Assembly (NCBI RefSeq): GCF_003955685.1
Contig: NZ_RXHJ01000022.1
Coordinates: forward strand, 1-39,678
Direction of reading: 5' to 3'
DNA: 39,678 nucleotides
DNA from: Corynebacterium hylobatis
Lineage (GTDB): Bacteria; Actinomycetota; Actinomycetes; Mycobacteriales; Mycobacteriaceae
Shown: positions 24,516-33,055 of the stretch, one piece after another
Numbering within the stretch: the stretch's first letter is position 1
Layout: every line of letters begins with the position of its first letter
Translations under genes and position numbers: made by a program
Notes under the pieces: model-generated
Told to the model about the DNA's origin: nothing
What the model saw: only the letters and a program-made list of their open reading frames with translations
Database searches by the model: none

Positions 24516-25146
24516 GGACGATCCCTTCCAGATCAGTGGGCGTGTGGGCGGTGCGGGCGGCGTTCGCCCACTCCGCTGGGGTTCCGTATCCCCACGCAAC
24601 GGCAACCGTGTTGATGCCGTGCTCGGCCGCCCCCTCAATGTCGTGGGTGCGGTCGCCGATCATGAGGATATCTGAGGTGTCAACATCCCACCCATTCGTC
24701 GCCAGGACGTGGTCGATCACCGCGGATTTACCCCGCCGCGGGCCATCCTCCTGGGCCGCGCCGAGGAAATCGATGTGCGCGAGGAAACCCTCCCGTTCCA
24801 GGATCAGCCGCGCGAATTCCTCCCCCTTGGAGGTCGCCGTCGCCAGCGTCAGCCCCGCCGCCTTCCAGGAGCGCACCAGCTCCAGCATGCCCGGGAAACT
24901 CGTGGCGTTCGCCCAACCCCCGCGCCGGGTGTAGTCCAGGTAGATCTGCAGCCCTTCCTGCGCCAGCTCCGGGCTCATACCCAGGGAACGCAGCGTCACC
25001 TCCATCGGCGGTCCGGCGATGTGGTCCACGAACTGCTGGTCGGGGTGCGGCCAGCCCAGCTGATCCAGGGTGTGGCGGAATCCGCCCTGGATGCCGGGCA
25101 GGGAATCGATGAGGGTGCCGTCGACGTCGAGAAGAAGAATGCTCAC
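24490..25146 (-). CDS. HAD-superfamily hydrolase, PtkA-like
   Basis: A 218-residue HAD protein of the phosphoglycolate phosphatase (Gph) type. Motif I is LLLDVDGTLID (D7, D9), the helical cap covers about residues 15-85, motif II lies near LTLATATSKG, the motif III lysine is in GPRRGKSAV, and motif IV is MIGDRTHDIEGA. In M. tuberculosis the gene in this position beside ptpA is ptkA, a HAD-fold protein reported to phosphorylate PtpA. This product corresponds to its HAD part but lacks the disordered N-terminal extension of about 80 residues known there. It may therefore be a plain phosphatase. The GTG at 25144-25146 has no clear Shine-Dalgarno sequence; a TTG 9 bases upstream is the alternative. 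It is divergent from the Nif3 gene, 53 bases away. Confidence 0.88.
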   Translation of the reverse strand: MSILLLDVDGTLIDSLPGIQGGFRHTLDQLGWPHPDQQFVDHIAGPPMEVTLRSLGMSPELAQEGLQIYLDYTRRGGWANATSFPGMLELVRSWKAAGLTLATATSKGEEFARLILEREGFLAHIDFLGAAQEDGPRRGKSAVIDHVLATNGWDVDTSDILMIGDRTHDIEGAAEHGINTVAVAWGYGTPAEWANAARTAHTPTDLEGIVHDWLAARG

Positions 25147-25199
25147 GGCCCCCAATGTGCCAGAGAGCGCGCCGCGGGGCCCGTCTACACTGGGAAGCT

Positions 25200-26333
25200 A
25201 TGACTACTGTGGCTGAGATCCGTTCGATCCTGGAGGAGGCCTACCCGCCCTCGCTCGCGGAGAGCTGGGACGCCGTGGGCCTGATCTGCGGCGACCCGGC
25301 AGACGAAGTGAAAAAGGTGGCCTTCGCTCTGGACTGCACCCAGGCCGTGGCCGAGGAGGCGGTGCGCACCGGCGCCCAGATGCTGGTGATCCACCACCCG
25401 CTGCTCATGCGCGGGGTGACCTCCGTGGCAGCTGACACCCCCAAGGGCAGGGTCATCCACACCCTGATCAAGGGCGGGGTGGCGCTGTTCGCCGCGCACA
25501 CCAACGCCGATTCCGCCCGCCCCGGCGTCAACGACAGGCTGGCCGAGCTGGTGGGCATCAGCTCCGGCCGACCCATCCTGCCGAAAACCGGCCAGGCCGT
25601 GGACAAATGGGGCGTGCACATCCCACCCGCCTCCGCCGAGGCCGTCAAGCAGGCGCTTTTTAGCGCCGGCGCCGGACAGATCGCCAACTACCGCGCGTGT
25701 TCCTTCGACATCGAGGGCACCGGCCAGTTCATGCCCGTCGAGGGCGCCGATCCCACCGAGGGTGAGATCGGGGAGCTGCACCGGGCCCGTGAGATCCGCG
25801 TCGAATTCGTCGCCCCGGCGCGCCTGCGCGGTGTGCTGCTTGAAACCCTGCGCGAGGCCCACCCCTACGAGGAGCCGGCCTTCGACATCTTCGAGTCCGT
25901 GGACACCTCCGATGCCGCTCAGGCCCTCGGACTGGGACGCATCGGCGAGCTGCCCGAGCCGATGAGCCTGCGGGACTTCACCCAGCAGGTCGCTGACACC
26001 CTGCCGGTCACCGAATGGGGCGTGCGCGCCGCCGGCGACCCGGATGCGATGATCAAGCGGGTGGCCGTGAGTTCCGGCTCCGGCGACAGCTTCCTCGACG
26101 CCGTCCGGGGCCTGGGGGTCGACGCCTACGTCACCTCCGACCTGCGCCACCACCCCGTGGACGAGTACCTGCGTGCCGGGGGCCCGCCGGTCATCGACAC
26201 CGCCCACTGGGCCAGCGAATTCCCCTGGACCGCGCAGGCGGCGGGGATCGTGGGGGAGGGGGCGGACGTGGAAACCCACGTCATCGACCTCCGTACCGAC
26301 CCCTGGACCCTCTCCGCCCACGCGACCAAGTAG
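25200..26333 (+). CDS. Nif3-like dinuclear metal centre protein
   Basis: A 377-residue member of the Nif3/YbgI (GTP cyclohydrolase I type 2 homologue) family, which forms hexameric rings with a two-metal site. Landmarks are LAESWDAVGLICGD near the N-terminus, MLVIHHPLLMRG with the paired metal-binding histidines, LFAAHTNADSA, an inserted PII-like domain containing LREAHPYEEPAFDIFE, and the closing VIDTAHWASEF. The three-part architecture and length match actinobacterial members. The biochemical role is still poorly defined in the family. The ATG at 25200 is close to a GGGAA stretch; the open frame upstream to 25155 overlaps the divergent gene's start and is not protein-like. It heads an operon with the zinc-ribbon gene (10 bases later) and the RNase H/phosphatase gene. 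Confidence 0.93.
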   Translation: MTTVAEIRSILEEAYPPSLAESWDAVGLICGDPADEVKKVAFALDCTQAVAEEAVRTGAQMLVIHHPLLMRGVTSVAADTPKGRVIHTLIKGGVALFAAHTNADSARPGVNDRLAELVGISSGRPILPKTGQAVDKWGVHIPPASAEAVKQALFSAGAGQIANYRACSFDIEGTGQFMPVEGADPTEGEIGELHRAREIRVEFVAPARLRGVLLETLREAHPYEEPAFDIFESVDTSDAAQALGLGRIGELPEPMSLRDFTQQVADTLPVTEWGVRAAGDPDAMIKRVAVSSGSGDSFLDAVRGLGVDAYVTSDLRHHPVDEYLRAGGPPVIDTAHWASEFPWTAQAAGIVGEGADVETHVIDLRTDPWTLSAHATK

Positions 26334-26343
26334 AAAGAACAGT

Positions 26344-27066
26344 ATGAAACTCGATCCGACGCAGCAGGCCGTCCTGCTTGAGCTCGCCAACACCGAACGA
26401 TCCCTCGAGGTGGTCGGTGACAAGGCCTTCGTCACCTCCGAGCAGAAGGAATACGACCGCCTGCTCAAGGAGCAGCAGCGCATGCAGAACGCCTCCGCGG
26501 CCGCCCAGATGGCCGTCGACGACATGGAGGCCGAGATCCTGCGCATCCAGGAGGACGAGCGCAAACTCCGCCAGCGCGAACGCGCCGACAAGGCAGCTCT
26601 CGCCGCCGAGACCGACCCGGAGCGCCGCCGCGACCTCGAGCACGACCGCTACTCCGCCAAGTCCCGCATCGCCGACCTGATGAGCGAACTCGCCGAGTCC
26701 CACAACCAGATCCACGCCCTGCGCAACAACCGCGACGTCCACGGCGCCAAGGTCGATGAGCTGGCCCGCCAGATCGAGGTGGCCAAGCGTGCCGCCGAGA
26801 CCGCCAACGAGGCCGCCGCCGCGATCAAGGACCCCGAGGTCCACATCGCCGAGCTGCGGGAGCAGCTGCCTGCGGACGTGCTGGCCGAATACGACGCCCA
26901 GAAGAACGACTCCGATGTCGGCGCCGCCGACTTCAACGGCCGCACTTGCGGCGGCTGCTACATCGTGCTCTCCGGCATGGACCAGCAGCGCATCAACCGC
27001 GCCCCGGCCGATGAGTTGCCCAAGTGCCCCGAGTGCGGCACCTACCTCATCCGGAAGCAGTCCTAG
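26344..27066 (+). CDS. Coiled-coil protein with C-terminal C4 zinc ribbon
   Basis: A 240-residue protein of the zf-RING_7 (C4-type zinc ribbon) family, equivalent in position to M. tuberculosis Rv2229c. Residues about 15-175 are a long charged helical hairpin rich in E, R, K and A (for example IQEDERKLRQRERADKAALA). The C-terminal ribbon uses two cysteine pairs, CGGC (TCGGCYIVL) and CPEC (KCPECGTYL), to bind one zinc. Such proteins resemble the helical-hairpin adaptor CT398 and may contact RNA or partner proteins; the exact role is unknown. It starts 10 bases after the Nif3 stop and its stop codon overlaps the next gene's GTG by one base, so the three genes form an operon. Confidence 0.92.
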   Translation: MKLDPTQQAVLLELANTERSLEVVGDKAFVTSEQKEYDRLLKEQQRMQNASAAAQMAVDDMEAEILRIQEDERKLRQRERADKAALAAETDPERRRDLEHDRYSAKSRIADLMSELAESHNQIHALRNNRDVHGAKVDELARQIEVAKRAAETANEAAAAIKDPEVHIAELREQLPADVLAEYDAQKNDSDVGAADFNGRTCGGCYIVLSGMDQQRINRAPADELPKCPECGTYLIRKQS

Positions 27067-28262
27067 TGGCGGGGAATGACCATGTGATCATCTACGCCGA
27101 CGGCGGCTCCCGCGGCAACCCGGGCATAGCCGGCTCCGGCACCGTCGTCTACGCCGCCGACGGGCGCACCGCCCTGCGCGACATCGTCTACGTCGTGGGC
27201 AAACGCGCCACCAACAACGTCGCCGAGTACCACGGCATGCTCCGTGGCCTGGAGGCCGCCCGTGACCTCGGCGCCCGCAGCGTGGAGGTCCACATGGACT
27301 CCAAGCTCGTCGTCGAGCAGATGAGCGGCCGCTGGAAGATCAAGCACCCCGACATGCAGAAACTCGCCATGGAGGCCCGCCGCCTGATGGACAACTTCGA
27401 GTCCGTCACCTTCACCTGGGTGCCGCGCGGCCGCAACGAGGTTGCCGACGCCCTGTCCAACCAGGCCATGGACGCCGCCGCGAAGGGGCATGAGCCCGGC
27501 ATCGTGGGCGGGACTTCTGTGCCCGAGTCGGCGCCGTCGTCGGAGGCTCCGGATGAGCACCGCGGCGCGGATGACTGCGAGATCGTCGCCACCACCCAGT
27601 CCACCTCCGGCACCCCGGCCCACTGGACCGGGGCGACCACCCCGCCCACCCGGTTCGTACTGCTGCGCCACGGCCAGACGGAGATGTCCGCCGCCAAGCA
27701 GTACTCGGGCCTCTCGGACCCGGTGCTCACCGACATCGGGGCGGGCCAGGCCGCGGCCGCCGCGCAGATGCTGGCCAGCCGCGGTGGCATTGACGCCATC
27801 GTCACCTCCCCGCTGACCCGCTGCGTGCAGACCGCCCGCGCGGCAGCCGAGGTCCTCGGCCTCGAGGTGGAGATCATCGACGGGCTCATCGAGCAGGACT
27901 TCGGCGAGTGGGAGGGCAGGACCTTCGACGAGGCCCACGCCATGTCCCCGCACCTGCACGAGGAATGGCTGTCCAACCCCACCATCACCCCGCCGGGTGG
28001 CGAGTCCCTGCAGCAGCTGCACAACCGGGTCCGCGCCGTGCGCCGTGACCTGGAGCAGCGCTACCGCTGCCGGACCGTACTGGTGGTCAGCCACGTCACC
28101 CCGATCAAGTCCTTCATCCGCCAGGCACTCGACGCCGGCCCGCACGTGGTCTCCCGGATGTTCCTGGACCTGGCCTCGTTGAGCGTGGTGGAGTTCTTCG
28201 GCGAGGAGGCCCGCGTCGGCTCCACGCTGCGCGTGTTCAACGACACCGCGCACCTGCGCTGA
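27066..28262 (+). CDS. Bifunctional RNase H type I / acid phosphatase
   Basis: A 398-residue fusion. The N-terminal RNase HI domain (about 5-138) has catalytic D12 (YADGGSRGNPG), E54 (NNVAEYHG), D78 (HMDSKLV) and D128 (NEVADAL). A Ser/Pro/Glu-rich linker runs over about 140-193. The C-terminal histidine phosphatase has RHGQT at 201-205 (phosphohistidine H202), the EWEGRTFDEA motif and a second histidine in VVSHVTPIK. M. tuberculosis Rv2228c has the same architecture, where the RNase H half removes RNA from RNA/DNA hybrids and the other half is an alpha-ribazole-phosphatase-like (CobC) enzyme. The GTG at 27066 overlaps the upstream TAG. A second GTG at 27084, with GGGGA upstream, gives an N-terminus closer to relatives and may be the real start. 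Confidence 0.95.
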   Translation: MAGNDHVIIYADGGSRGNPGIAGSGTVVYAADGRTALRDIVYVVGKRATNNVAEYHGMLRGLEAARDLGARSVEVHMDSKLVVEQMSGRWKIKHPDMQKLAMEARRLMDNFESVTFTWVPRGRNEVADALSNQAMDAAAKGHEPGIVGGTSVPESAPSSEAPDEHRGADDCEIVATTQSTSGTPAHWTGATTPPTRFVLLRHGQTEMSAAKQYSGLSDPVLTDIGAGQAAAAAQMLASRGGIDAIVTSPLTRCVQTARAAAEVLGLEVEIIDGLIEQDFGEWEGRTFDEAHAMSPHLHEEWLSNPTITPPGGESLQQLHNRVRAVRRDLEQRYRCRTVLVVSHVTPIKSFIRQALDAGPHVVSRMFLDLASLSVVEFFGEEARVGSTLRVFNDTAHLR

Positions 28263-28280
28263 GGCTCCTGAGCAGGCCTC

Positions 28281-28309
28281 TTCCGGATCGCGGACACCGC
28301 GAGTAAGGT
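28281..28309 (+). promoter_or_regulatory. Candidate rnpB promoter
   Basis: TTCCGG (28281-28286) and TAAGGT (28304-28309) are 17 bases apart. The expected start at about 28316-28322 agrees with the 5' end of the RNase P RNA judged from its terminal helix. Confidence 0.55.
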
Positions 28310-28321
28310 GGGTGTCTGCGA

Positions 28322-28719
<398 letters not shown>

Positions 28720-28737
28720 TCGCCTTCAATGCCTCAG

Positions 28738-28779
28738 AGGCGGCCCGGGGACCGGTTGCCCCGTGCCCCCGGGCCGCCT
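28738..28779. terminator. Terminator between rnpB and the aldehyde dehydrogenase gene
   Basis: AGGCGGCCCGGGG (28738-28750) and CCCCGGGCCGCCT (28767-28779) form a perfect 13-pair stem between convergent rnpB and the dehydrogenase gene. TTGATT follows on the plus strand. It probably serves both directions. Confidence 0.75.
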
Positions 28780-28782
28780 TGA

Positions 28783-30228
28783 TTATCCGCTGATTCCCAG
28801 CACAGCCTTGATCAACTGGAAGCCTTCGATGCCCCAGACGCTGTGTTCGTAACCGGTTCCCGACTGCTTCCATCCGCCGAACGGCACACTGACATAGTCG
28901 CTGTTCTGCTGGTTGATGTAGACATGGCCCGACCGGATCCGGCGGGCCACCGCCAGCGCTCGCTGCGGGTCGCTGGACTGCACGGATGCGCCCAGGCCGT
29001 AAATCGAGTCGTTGGCGATCTCGATGGCCTCATCCTCCGATTCGTACGTCAGGATGCTGAGCACCGGTCCGAAGATCTCCTCCCGGGCGATGCTCATGGA
29101 GGAATCGACATCGGCGAAGACGGTCGGCCTGGTGTAATAACCCGTGCTGATCCCGTCGGGCAGGCCCGTTCCCCCGGTGACGAGGCGGGCTCCCTCGTCG
29201 ATGCCCTGCTGGATCAGGCCCTGCACGTGATCGAACTGACGCTGGTTCACGATCGGCCCCAGCGTGGTGGTTTCCTCGGCAGGATCCCCCACGACGTATC
29301 GTTCGGCAGCCTCCTTGGCCAGGGCGATGATCTCCTCTGCATGCTTTTTCGGCACCAGCATCCTGGTTGTCACACTGCAGGACTGGCCGGCGTTGCGGAA
29401 GCATGCCTCGATGCAGGCGTCGACGGCCTTCGCGAAATCGGCGTCGTCGAGGATGATGTCCGGCGACTTGCCGCCGAGCTCGAGGTGGACAATCTTGATG
29501 GTGTCCGCCGCGGCCCTGGTGATCTCCCGGCCCGCGCGGGTGGAGCCGGTGAAGGAGACCACGTTGACATCCGGGTGCGAGGTCAGCAGGCTGCCGACCG
29601 ACGGGCCGTCCCCGGTGACCAGGTTGAACACTCCGGCGGGGAGACCGACCTCATCGAGGATCTCAGCGACCAGCAACCCGGTGAGCGGGGCCACCTCGCT
29701 GGGTTTGAACACCACGGTGCAACCCGCTCCCAGTGCGGAAGCCACCTTGGTGAAGATCTGGTTCATCGGCCAGTTCCAGGGGGTGATCAGCGCAGCGACA
29801 CCGGCTGGTTCCCGGATGATGAGGGAATCTCCGCGCGATTCCTCCAGCTGCTGGTTCCGGAGCGCTTCAATGGCGCTGGCGAGATGGCCTTCACCGGTTC
29901 CTGCCTGGGCACCGCGGGCCAGGGTGATCGGCGCGCCGATCTCCAGGGTGAGGGCCTGGGCGAACTCCTCCTTCCGGTTCCGGTAAACCTCCAGGATGCG
30001 TTCCAGCAGCTCGATCCGTTCCGCCACAGTGGTGCGGGAGAAAGCCGGGAAAGCGTTCTTCGCCGCTGCCACGGCCCGGTCGACATCGGCGGAACTGCTG
30101 CGGCGAACCGTGTGCAGGACCTGCTCGGTCACCGGGCTGCGGACGTCGTCCCACTCCTGTCCGGAGGCAGGTTCCCAGCGGCCGTCAACATAGAAATCGG
30201 AGTAGCGGGTCAAAGTCGTGGTGGTCAT
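28783..30228 (-). CDS. NAD(P)-dependent aldehyde dehydrogenase
   Basis: A 481-residue class 3-like aldehyde dehydrogenase that oxidises an aldehyde to a carboxylate. The cofactor region has ITPWNWPMNQ and VFKPSEVAPL, the general base is the Glu in LELGGKSPD, the catalytic Cys lies in FRNAGQSCSV, and the fold closes with FGPVLSILTYES and PFGGWKQSGTG. Overall it resembles the group that handles betaine, aminobutyraldehyde or aryl aldehydes, so the substrate is open. It follows the alcohol dehydrogenase gene by 31 bases on the same strand, with AAGGAG 4 bases before the ATG. The pair should carry an alcohol to its acid in two steps. Confidence 0.95.
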   Translation of the reverse strand: MTTTTLTRYSDFYVDGRWEPASGQEWDDVRSPVTEQVLHTVRRSSSADVDRAVAAAKNAFPAFSRTTVAERIELLERILEVYRNRKEEFAQALTLEIGAPITLARGAQAGTGEGHLASAIEALRNQQLEESRGDSLIIREPAGVAALITPWNWPMNQIFTKVASALGAGCTVVFKPSEVAPLTGLLVAEILDEVGLPAGVFNLVTGDGPSVGSLLTSHPDVNVVSFTGSTRAGREITRAAADTIKIVHLELGGKSPDIILDDADFAKAVDACIEACFRNAGQSCSVTTRMLVPKKHAEEIIALAKEAAERYVVGDPAEETTTLGPIVNQRQFDHVQGLIQQGIDEGARLVTGGTGLPDGISTGYYTRPTVFADVDSSMSIAREEIFGPVLSILTYESEDEAIEIANDSIYGLGASVQSSDPQRALAVARRIRSGHVYINQQNSDYVSVPFGGWKQSGTGYEHSVWGIEGFQLIKAVLGISG

Positions 30229-30259
30229 GATTCTCCTTGTGTTTTCCTTGTGGCCGGTG

Positions 30260-31315
30260 TTACTGCCAGTCGTTCAGGATCGTGATTCCGGGCACGCTGT
30301 AGGTGCCCATGCCCTGCAGGACCTCGCGGGCCCCTTCCAGCCCTACACGACGGGTGATGGTGGCAGCCGGGTCAACGGTGCCGCTCTCCACCATGCGCAT
30401 CATGTCGGGGAATCGCGCGATGGGCATGTTGGCACACCCGATGATGGACAGTTCCTGCAGCGCGATGGCGTCGATAGGGACAGGGATGGCCCCCTTCTCA
30501 TCCTGGGAGGTGAGTCCGGCCTGCAGGTGGCGGCCACGCTTGCGCAGGCTGTTCAGGGAATTGAGGCAGGTCTGCTGGATCCCCAGGGCGTCGATCCCGA
30601 CGTGCACCCCTCCCGCGGTGAGTTCCCGCACAGCTTCGACCGGGTCGGTGTCCAGCGAGTTGATAGTGTGCACCGCCCCGGCGTTGCGGGCCATCTCCAG
30701 GGCCTTGTCGTTGATGTCGACGGCGATGACGGAGGCGCCGACGGCAGAAGCGATCTGAATGGCGGACAACCCCATCCCGCCGGAACCGTGGACTGCCACC
30801 CACTCGCCCGGCTGGACCTTCGCCTGGTCCACCACACCATGCCAGGCGGTCATGAATCGGCAGCCCAGGCCGGCTGCGGCCTCGAAAGAGACCCCGTCCG
30901 GTAGCCGGACCAGATTCCGGTCTGCAGCCGGAACCGCCACATACTGACCGTATCCGCCCCAGTAGTCCGTGCCGGCGAAGATGACGTTCGCGCAGACATT
31001 GGTGAAACCGCTCAGGCAGTATTCGCAGACCCCGCAACCGTGGGCGTGCGGCACGAAGACACGGTCCCCGACAGCGAAGCGGGACACCCCGGAGCCCACC
31101 TCCTCCACCACGCCGGAGAACTCGTGCCCGAGGACGTGGGGGAACTCCACTTTGAGGCCGAGCCAGTCCCAGTCGCCCATCCACAGGTGCCAGTCGCTGC
31201 GGCAGACGCCGTTCGCCTCGATGCGGATCACCACCCCATCCGCCTCAGGGGTGGGATCCGGCATGGTCATTATCTCCAGGTCCTTGCCGAATTCGGTGAG
31301 TACCAGTGCTTTCAT
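30260..31315 (-). CDS. Zinc-dependent alcohol dehydrogenase
   Basis: A 351-residue medium-chain dehydrogenase/reductase. The catalytic zinc site is GVCRSDWHLW, with GHEFSGVVEEVG supplying the histidine and glutamate. The structural zinc site has four cysteines, CGVCEYCLSGFTNVC. The Rossmann fold begins VAVHGSGGMGLSAIQIA, and the acidic residue at the end of the second strand (AVDINDKA) points to NAD rather than NADP. It would oxidise a primary or secondary alcohol to the aldehyde or ketone used by the adjoining dehydrogenase. AGGAGG lies 7 bases before the ATG at 31313-31315. A TetR-like operator lies about 60 bases upstream, but no regulator gene is next to it. Confidence 0.95.
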   Translation of the reverse strand: MKALVLTEFGKDLEIMTMPDPTPEADGVVIRIEANGVCRSDWHLWMGDWDWLGLKVEFPHVLGHEFSGVVEEVGSGVSRFAVGDRVFVPHAHGCGVCEYCLSGFTNVCANVIFAGTDYWGGYGQYVAVPAADRNLVRLPDGVSFEAAAGLGCRFMTAWHGVVDQAKVQPGEWVAVHGSGGMGLSAIQIASAVGASVIAVDINDKALEMARNAGAVHTINSLDTDPVEAVRELTAGGVHVGIDALGIQQTCLNSLNSLRKRGRHLQAGLTSQDEKGAIPVPIDAIALQELSIIGCANMPIARFPDMMRMVESGTVDPAATITRRVGLEGAREVLQGMGTYSVPGITILNDWQ

Positions 31316-31375
31316 GGCTGTGCCTCCTGCGAAATAGTGGAAGATCCATCAGGCATCGTCCGCTGATGAACCCCA

Positions 31376-31393
31376 AACAAACAATCGTTCGTT
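31376..31393. promoter_or_regulatory. Candidate TetR-type operator upstream of the alcohol dehydrogenase
   Basis: AACAAACAATCGTTCGTT is an 18-base palindrome with 7 of 9 symmetric pairs; the two mismatches are transitions. Such AACGAAC...GTTCGTT arrangements are typical TetR-family sites. It stands 61-78 bases before the dehydrogenase ATG, where it could block its promoter. Confidence 0.45.
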
Positions 31394-31536
31394 CTTATGA
31401 AGGCTATCGGGTGATACCGGCAAGCGCAAGGGGTAAATGAGATCCGGGACACAGCCTGGTGCGGGGGTGAGGGGCCCCGCTCTTCCTGGACAACGCCCCG
31501 CCTGATCGGGGCAGAGCTGTGTCACAATGGGGCGCT

Positions 31537-32934
31537 ATGAAGCTTTATGCAGCGCCCCTGAACTTCCGTGGCATCGCCGAGGAATTCGAGGTCCCCACCG
31601 ACTTCGCGCCGGAACTCCATGCGGCCGCTGCGGCGGCGCGGGACCGCTTCCACCGGGGACGCAGAGAAGCACGCGGCATCCCCCTGGTGACCATCGACCC
31701 CGTCGGTTCCCGGGACCTCGACCAGGCCGTCCACATCGAGCGCACCGTCGGCGGCTACCGCGTGCACTACGCCATCGCCGATGTCGCCGCCTTCATCGAA
31801 CCCGGCAGCGCGCTGGAGGCTGAGTCGCTGCGCCGTGGGCAGACGATCTACCTGCCGGACGAGCCCGCACGCCTGCACCCCGAGGAGCTTTCCGAGGGCT
31901 CCGCCTCCCTCCTTCCCGACGTCGACCGTCCGGCTGTGCTGTGGACCTTCGAGCTCGACACCGCCGGCGAGGTCATGAGCTTCCATGTCGAGCGTGCCCT
32001 GGTCCGTTCGCACGCGCGCCTGAACTACGACGATGTCCACGCCGATTACCTCGCCGGCAGCATGCACCCGTCCATCGAGCTGCTGCCGGAGGTCGGCCAG
32101 CTCCGCGAGGTCTCCGCTTTGCGACGTCACGCCATCAACCTGCGCCTGCCCTCCCAACGCGTGCGCGCGCTCGACGACGGCACCTACGAGCTCATCGTCG
32201 AACCGCGCCACGAGGTTATGGACTGGAACTCCGAGATCTCCCTGCTCACCGGCATGTGTGCCGGCACCCTCATGGTCAAGCGCGGCGCCGGCCTGCTGCG
32301 CACCCTGCGCCCGGCCGACGAGGAGGCCGAAGCCACCTTCCGCGCCGAGGCCCGCGCCCTGGGCTACGAACTGGCCGAGGACCAGGAGATCGGCGAGTTC
32401 CTCCAGCTTGTCGACGCCACCGAGGCCCGCGGCATGGCCGTCATGCGCGAGGCCCAGAAACTGCTGCGCGGTTCCGGTTACGCCAGCGTGGGCAACGGTG
32501 ACGCCGAGGTCCACGCCGGCATCGGCGGCTACTACGCCCACGTCACCGCCCCGCTGCGCCGCCTGGTCGACCGCTTCGCCACTGAGTACTGCCTGGCCCT
32601 GTGTGCCGGCACCGAGGTCCCCGAGTGGGTGAGCTCGCGTACCGATGACGTCATCGAGGCCATGCAGCGCACCTCCCAGCTCGCCGGCTCCGTCGACCGT
32701 GCCTGCCTCGACCTCACCGAGGCCACCGTGCTCGCCCCCTGGCTGGGCCACAACTTCGACGCCGTTGTACTGACGTCTGATGCCGAACGCTCCCAGGCCC
32801 GCATCTTCCTCCCCGAACCCCCGGTGCTGGCCAACGCTCTCGGCCACCCCGCCCAGGGCACCACCACGAAGGTCTCGCTCGTCCGCGCCGACGTGGAGAC
32901 CCGCGACGTGACCTTCGCCTGGCCGGCCGACTGA
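31537..32934 (+). CDS. RNB-domain exoribonuclease (RNase II/R-like)
   Basis: A 465-residue protein made almost entirely of the RNB catalytic domain that degrades RNA from the 3' end. The active-site signature DPVGSRDLDQAVHIE starts at about residue 55, with the magnesium-binding aspartates in DPVGSRDLD. Other family landmarks are HYAIADVAAFIEPGS, IYLPDEPARLHPEELSEG, SEISLLTGMCAGTL and YYAHVTAPLRRLVDRFATEY. The N-terminal cold-shock domains and C-terminal S1 domain of RNase II and RNase R are missing or too diverged to see. This shortened form is common in actinobacteria. The ATG at 31537 has a GGGGCG stretch upstream; an earlier in-frame start at 31519 is less likely. It is convergent with the deacetylase, with a strong terminator between them. 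Confidence 0.93.
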   Translation: MKLYAAPLNFRGIAEEFEVPTDFAPELHAAAAAARDRFHRGRREARGIPLVTIDPVGSRDLDQAVHIERTVGGYRVHYAIADVAAFIEPGSALEAESLRRGQTIYLPDEPARLHPEELSEGSASLLPDVDRPAVLWTFELDTAGEVMSFHVERALVRSHARLNYDDVHADYLAGSMHPSIELLPEVGQLREVSALRRHAINLRLPSQRVRALDDGTYELIVEPRHEVMDWNSEISLLTGMCAGTLMVKRGAGLLRTLRPADEEAEATFRAEARALGYELAEDQEIGEFLQLVDATEARGMAVMREAQKLLRGSGYASVGNGDAEVHAGIGGYYAHVTAPLRRLVDRFATEYCLALCAGTEVPEWVSSRTDDVIEAMQRTSQLAGSVDRACLDLTEATVLAPWLGHNFDAVVLTSDAERSQARIFLPEPPVLANALGHPAQGTTTKVSLVRADVETRDVTFAWPAD

Positions 32935-32948
32935 GGCCGCCGGAAAAC

Positions 32949-32999
32949 CGTCCCCGGAATCGAACCCTGCAGGGAGATCCTGAGGCCTTTCCGGGGACG
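32949..32999. terminator. Terminator between the RNB gene and the deacetylase gene
   Basis: CGTCCCCGGAA (32949-32959) and TTCCGGGGACG (32989-32999) form a perfect 11-pair stem with an inner CCCTGCAGGG palindrome in the loop. It lies between convergent genes, with no strong T-run. Confidence 0.65.
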
Positions 33000-33055
33000 A
33001 TATTCCGCCTGATCCGACATGACCCGTTAACAAGCCGGGCCGCCCGAACTCCCTC

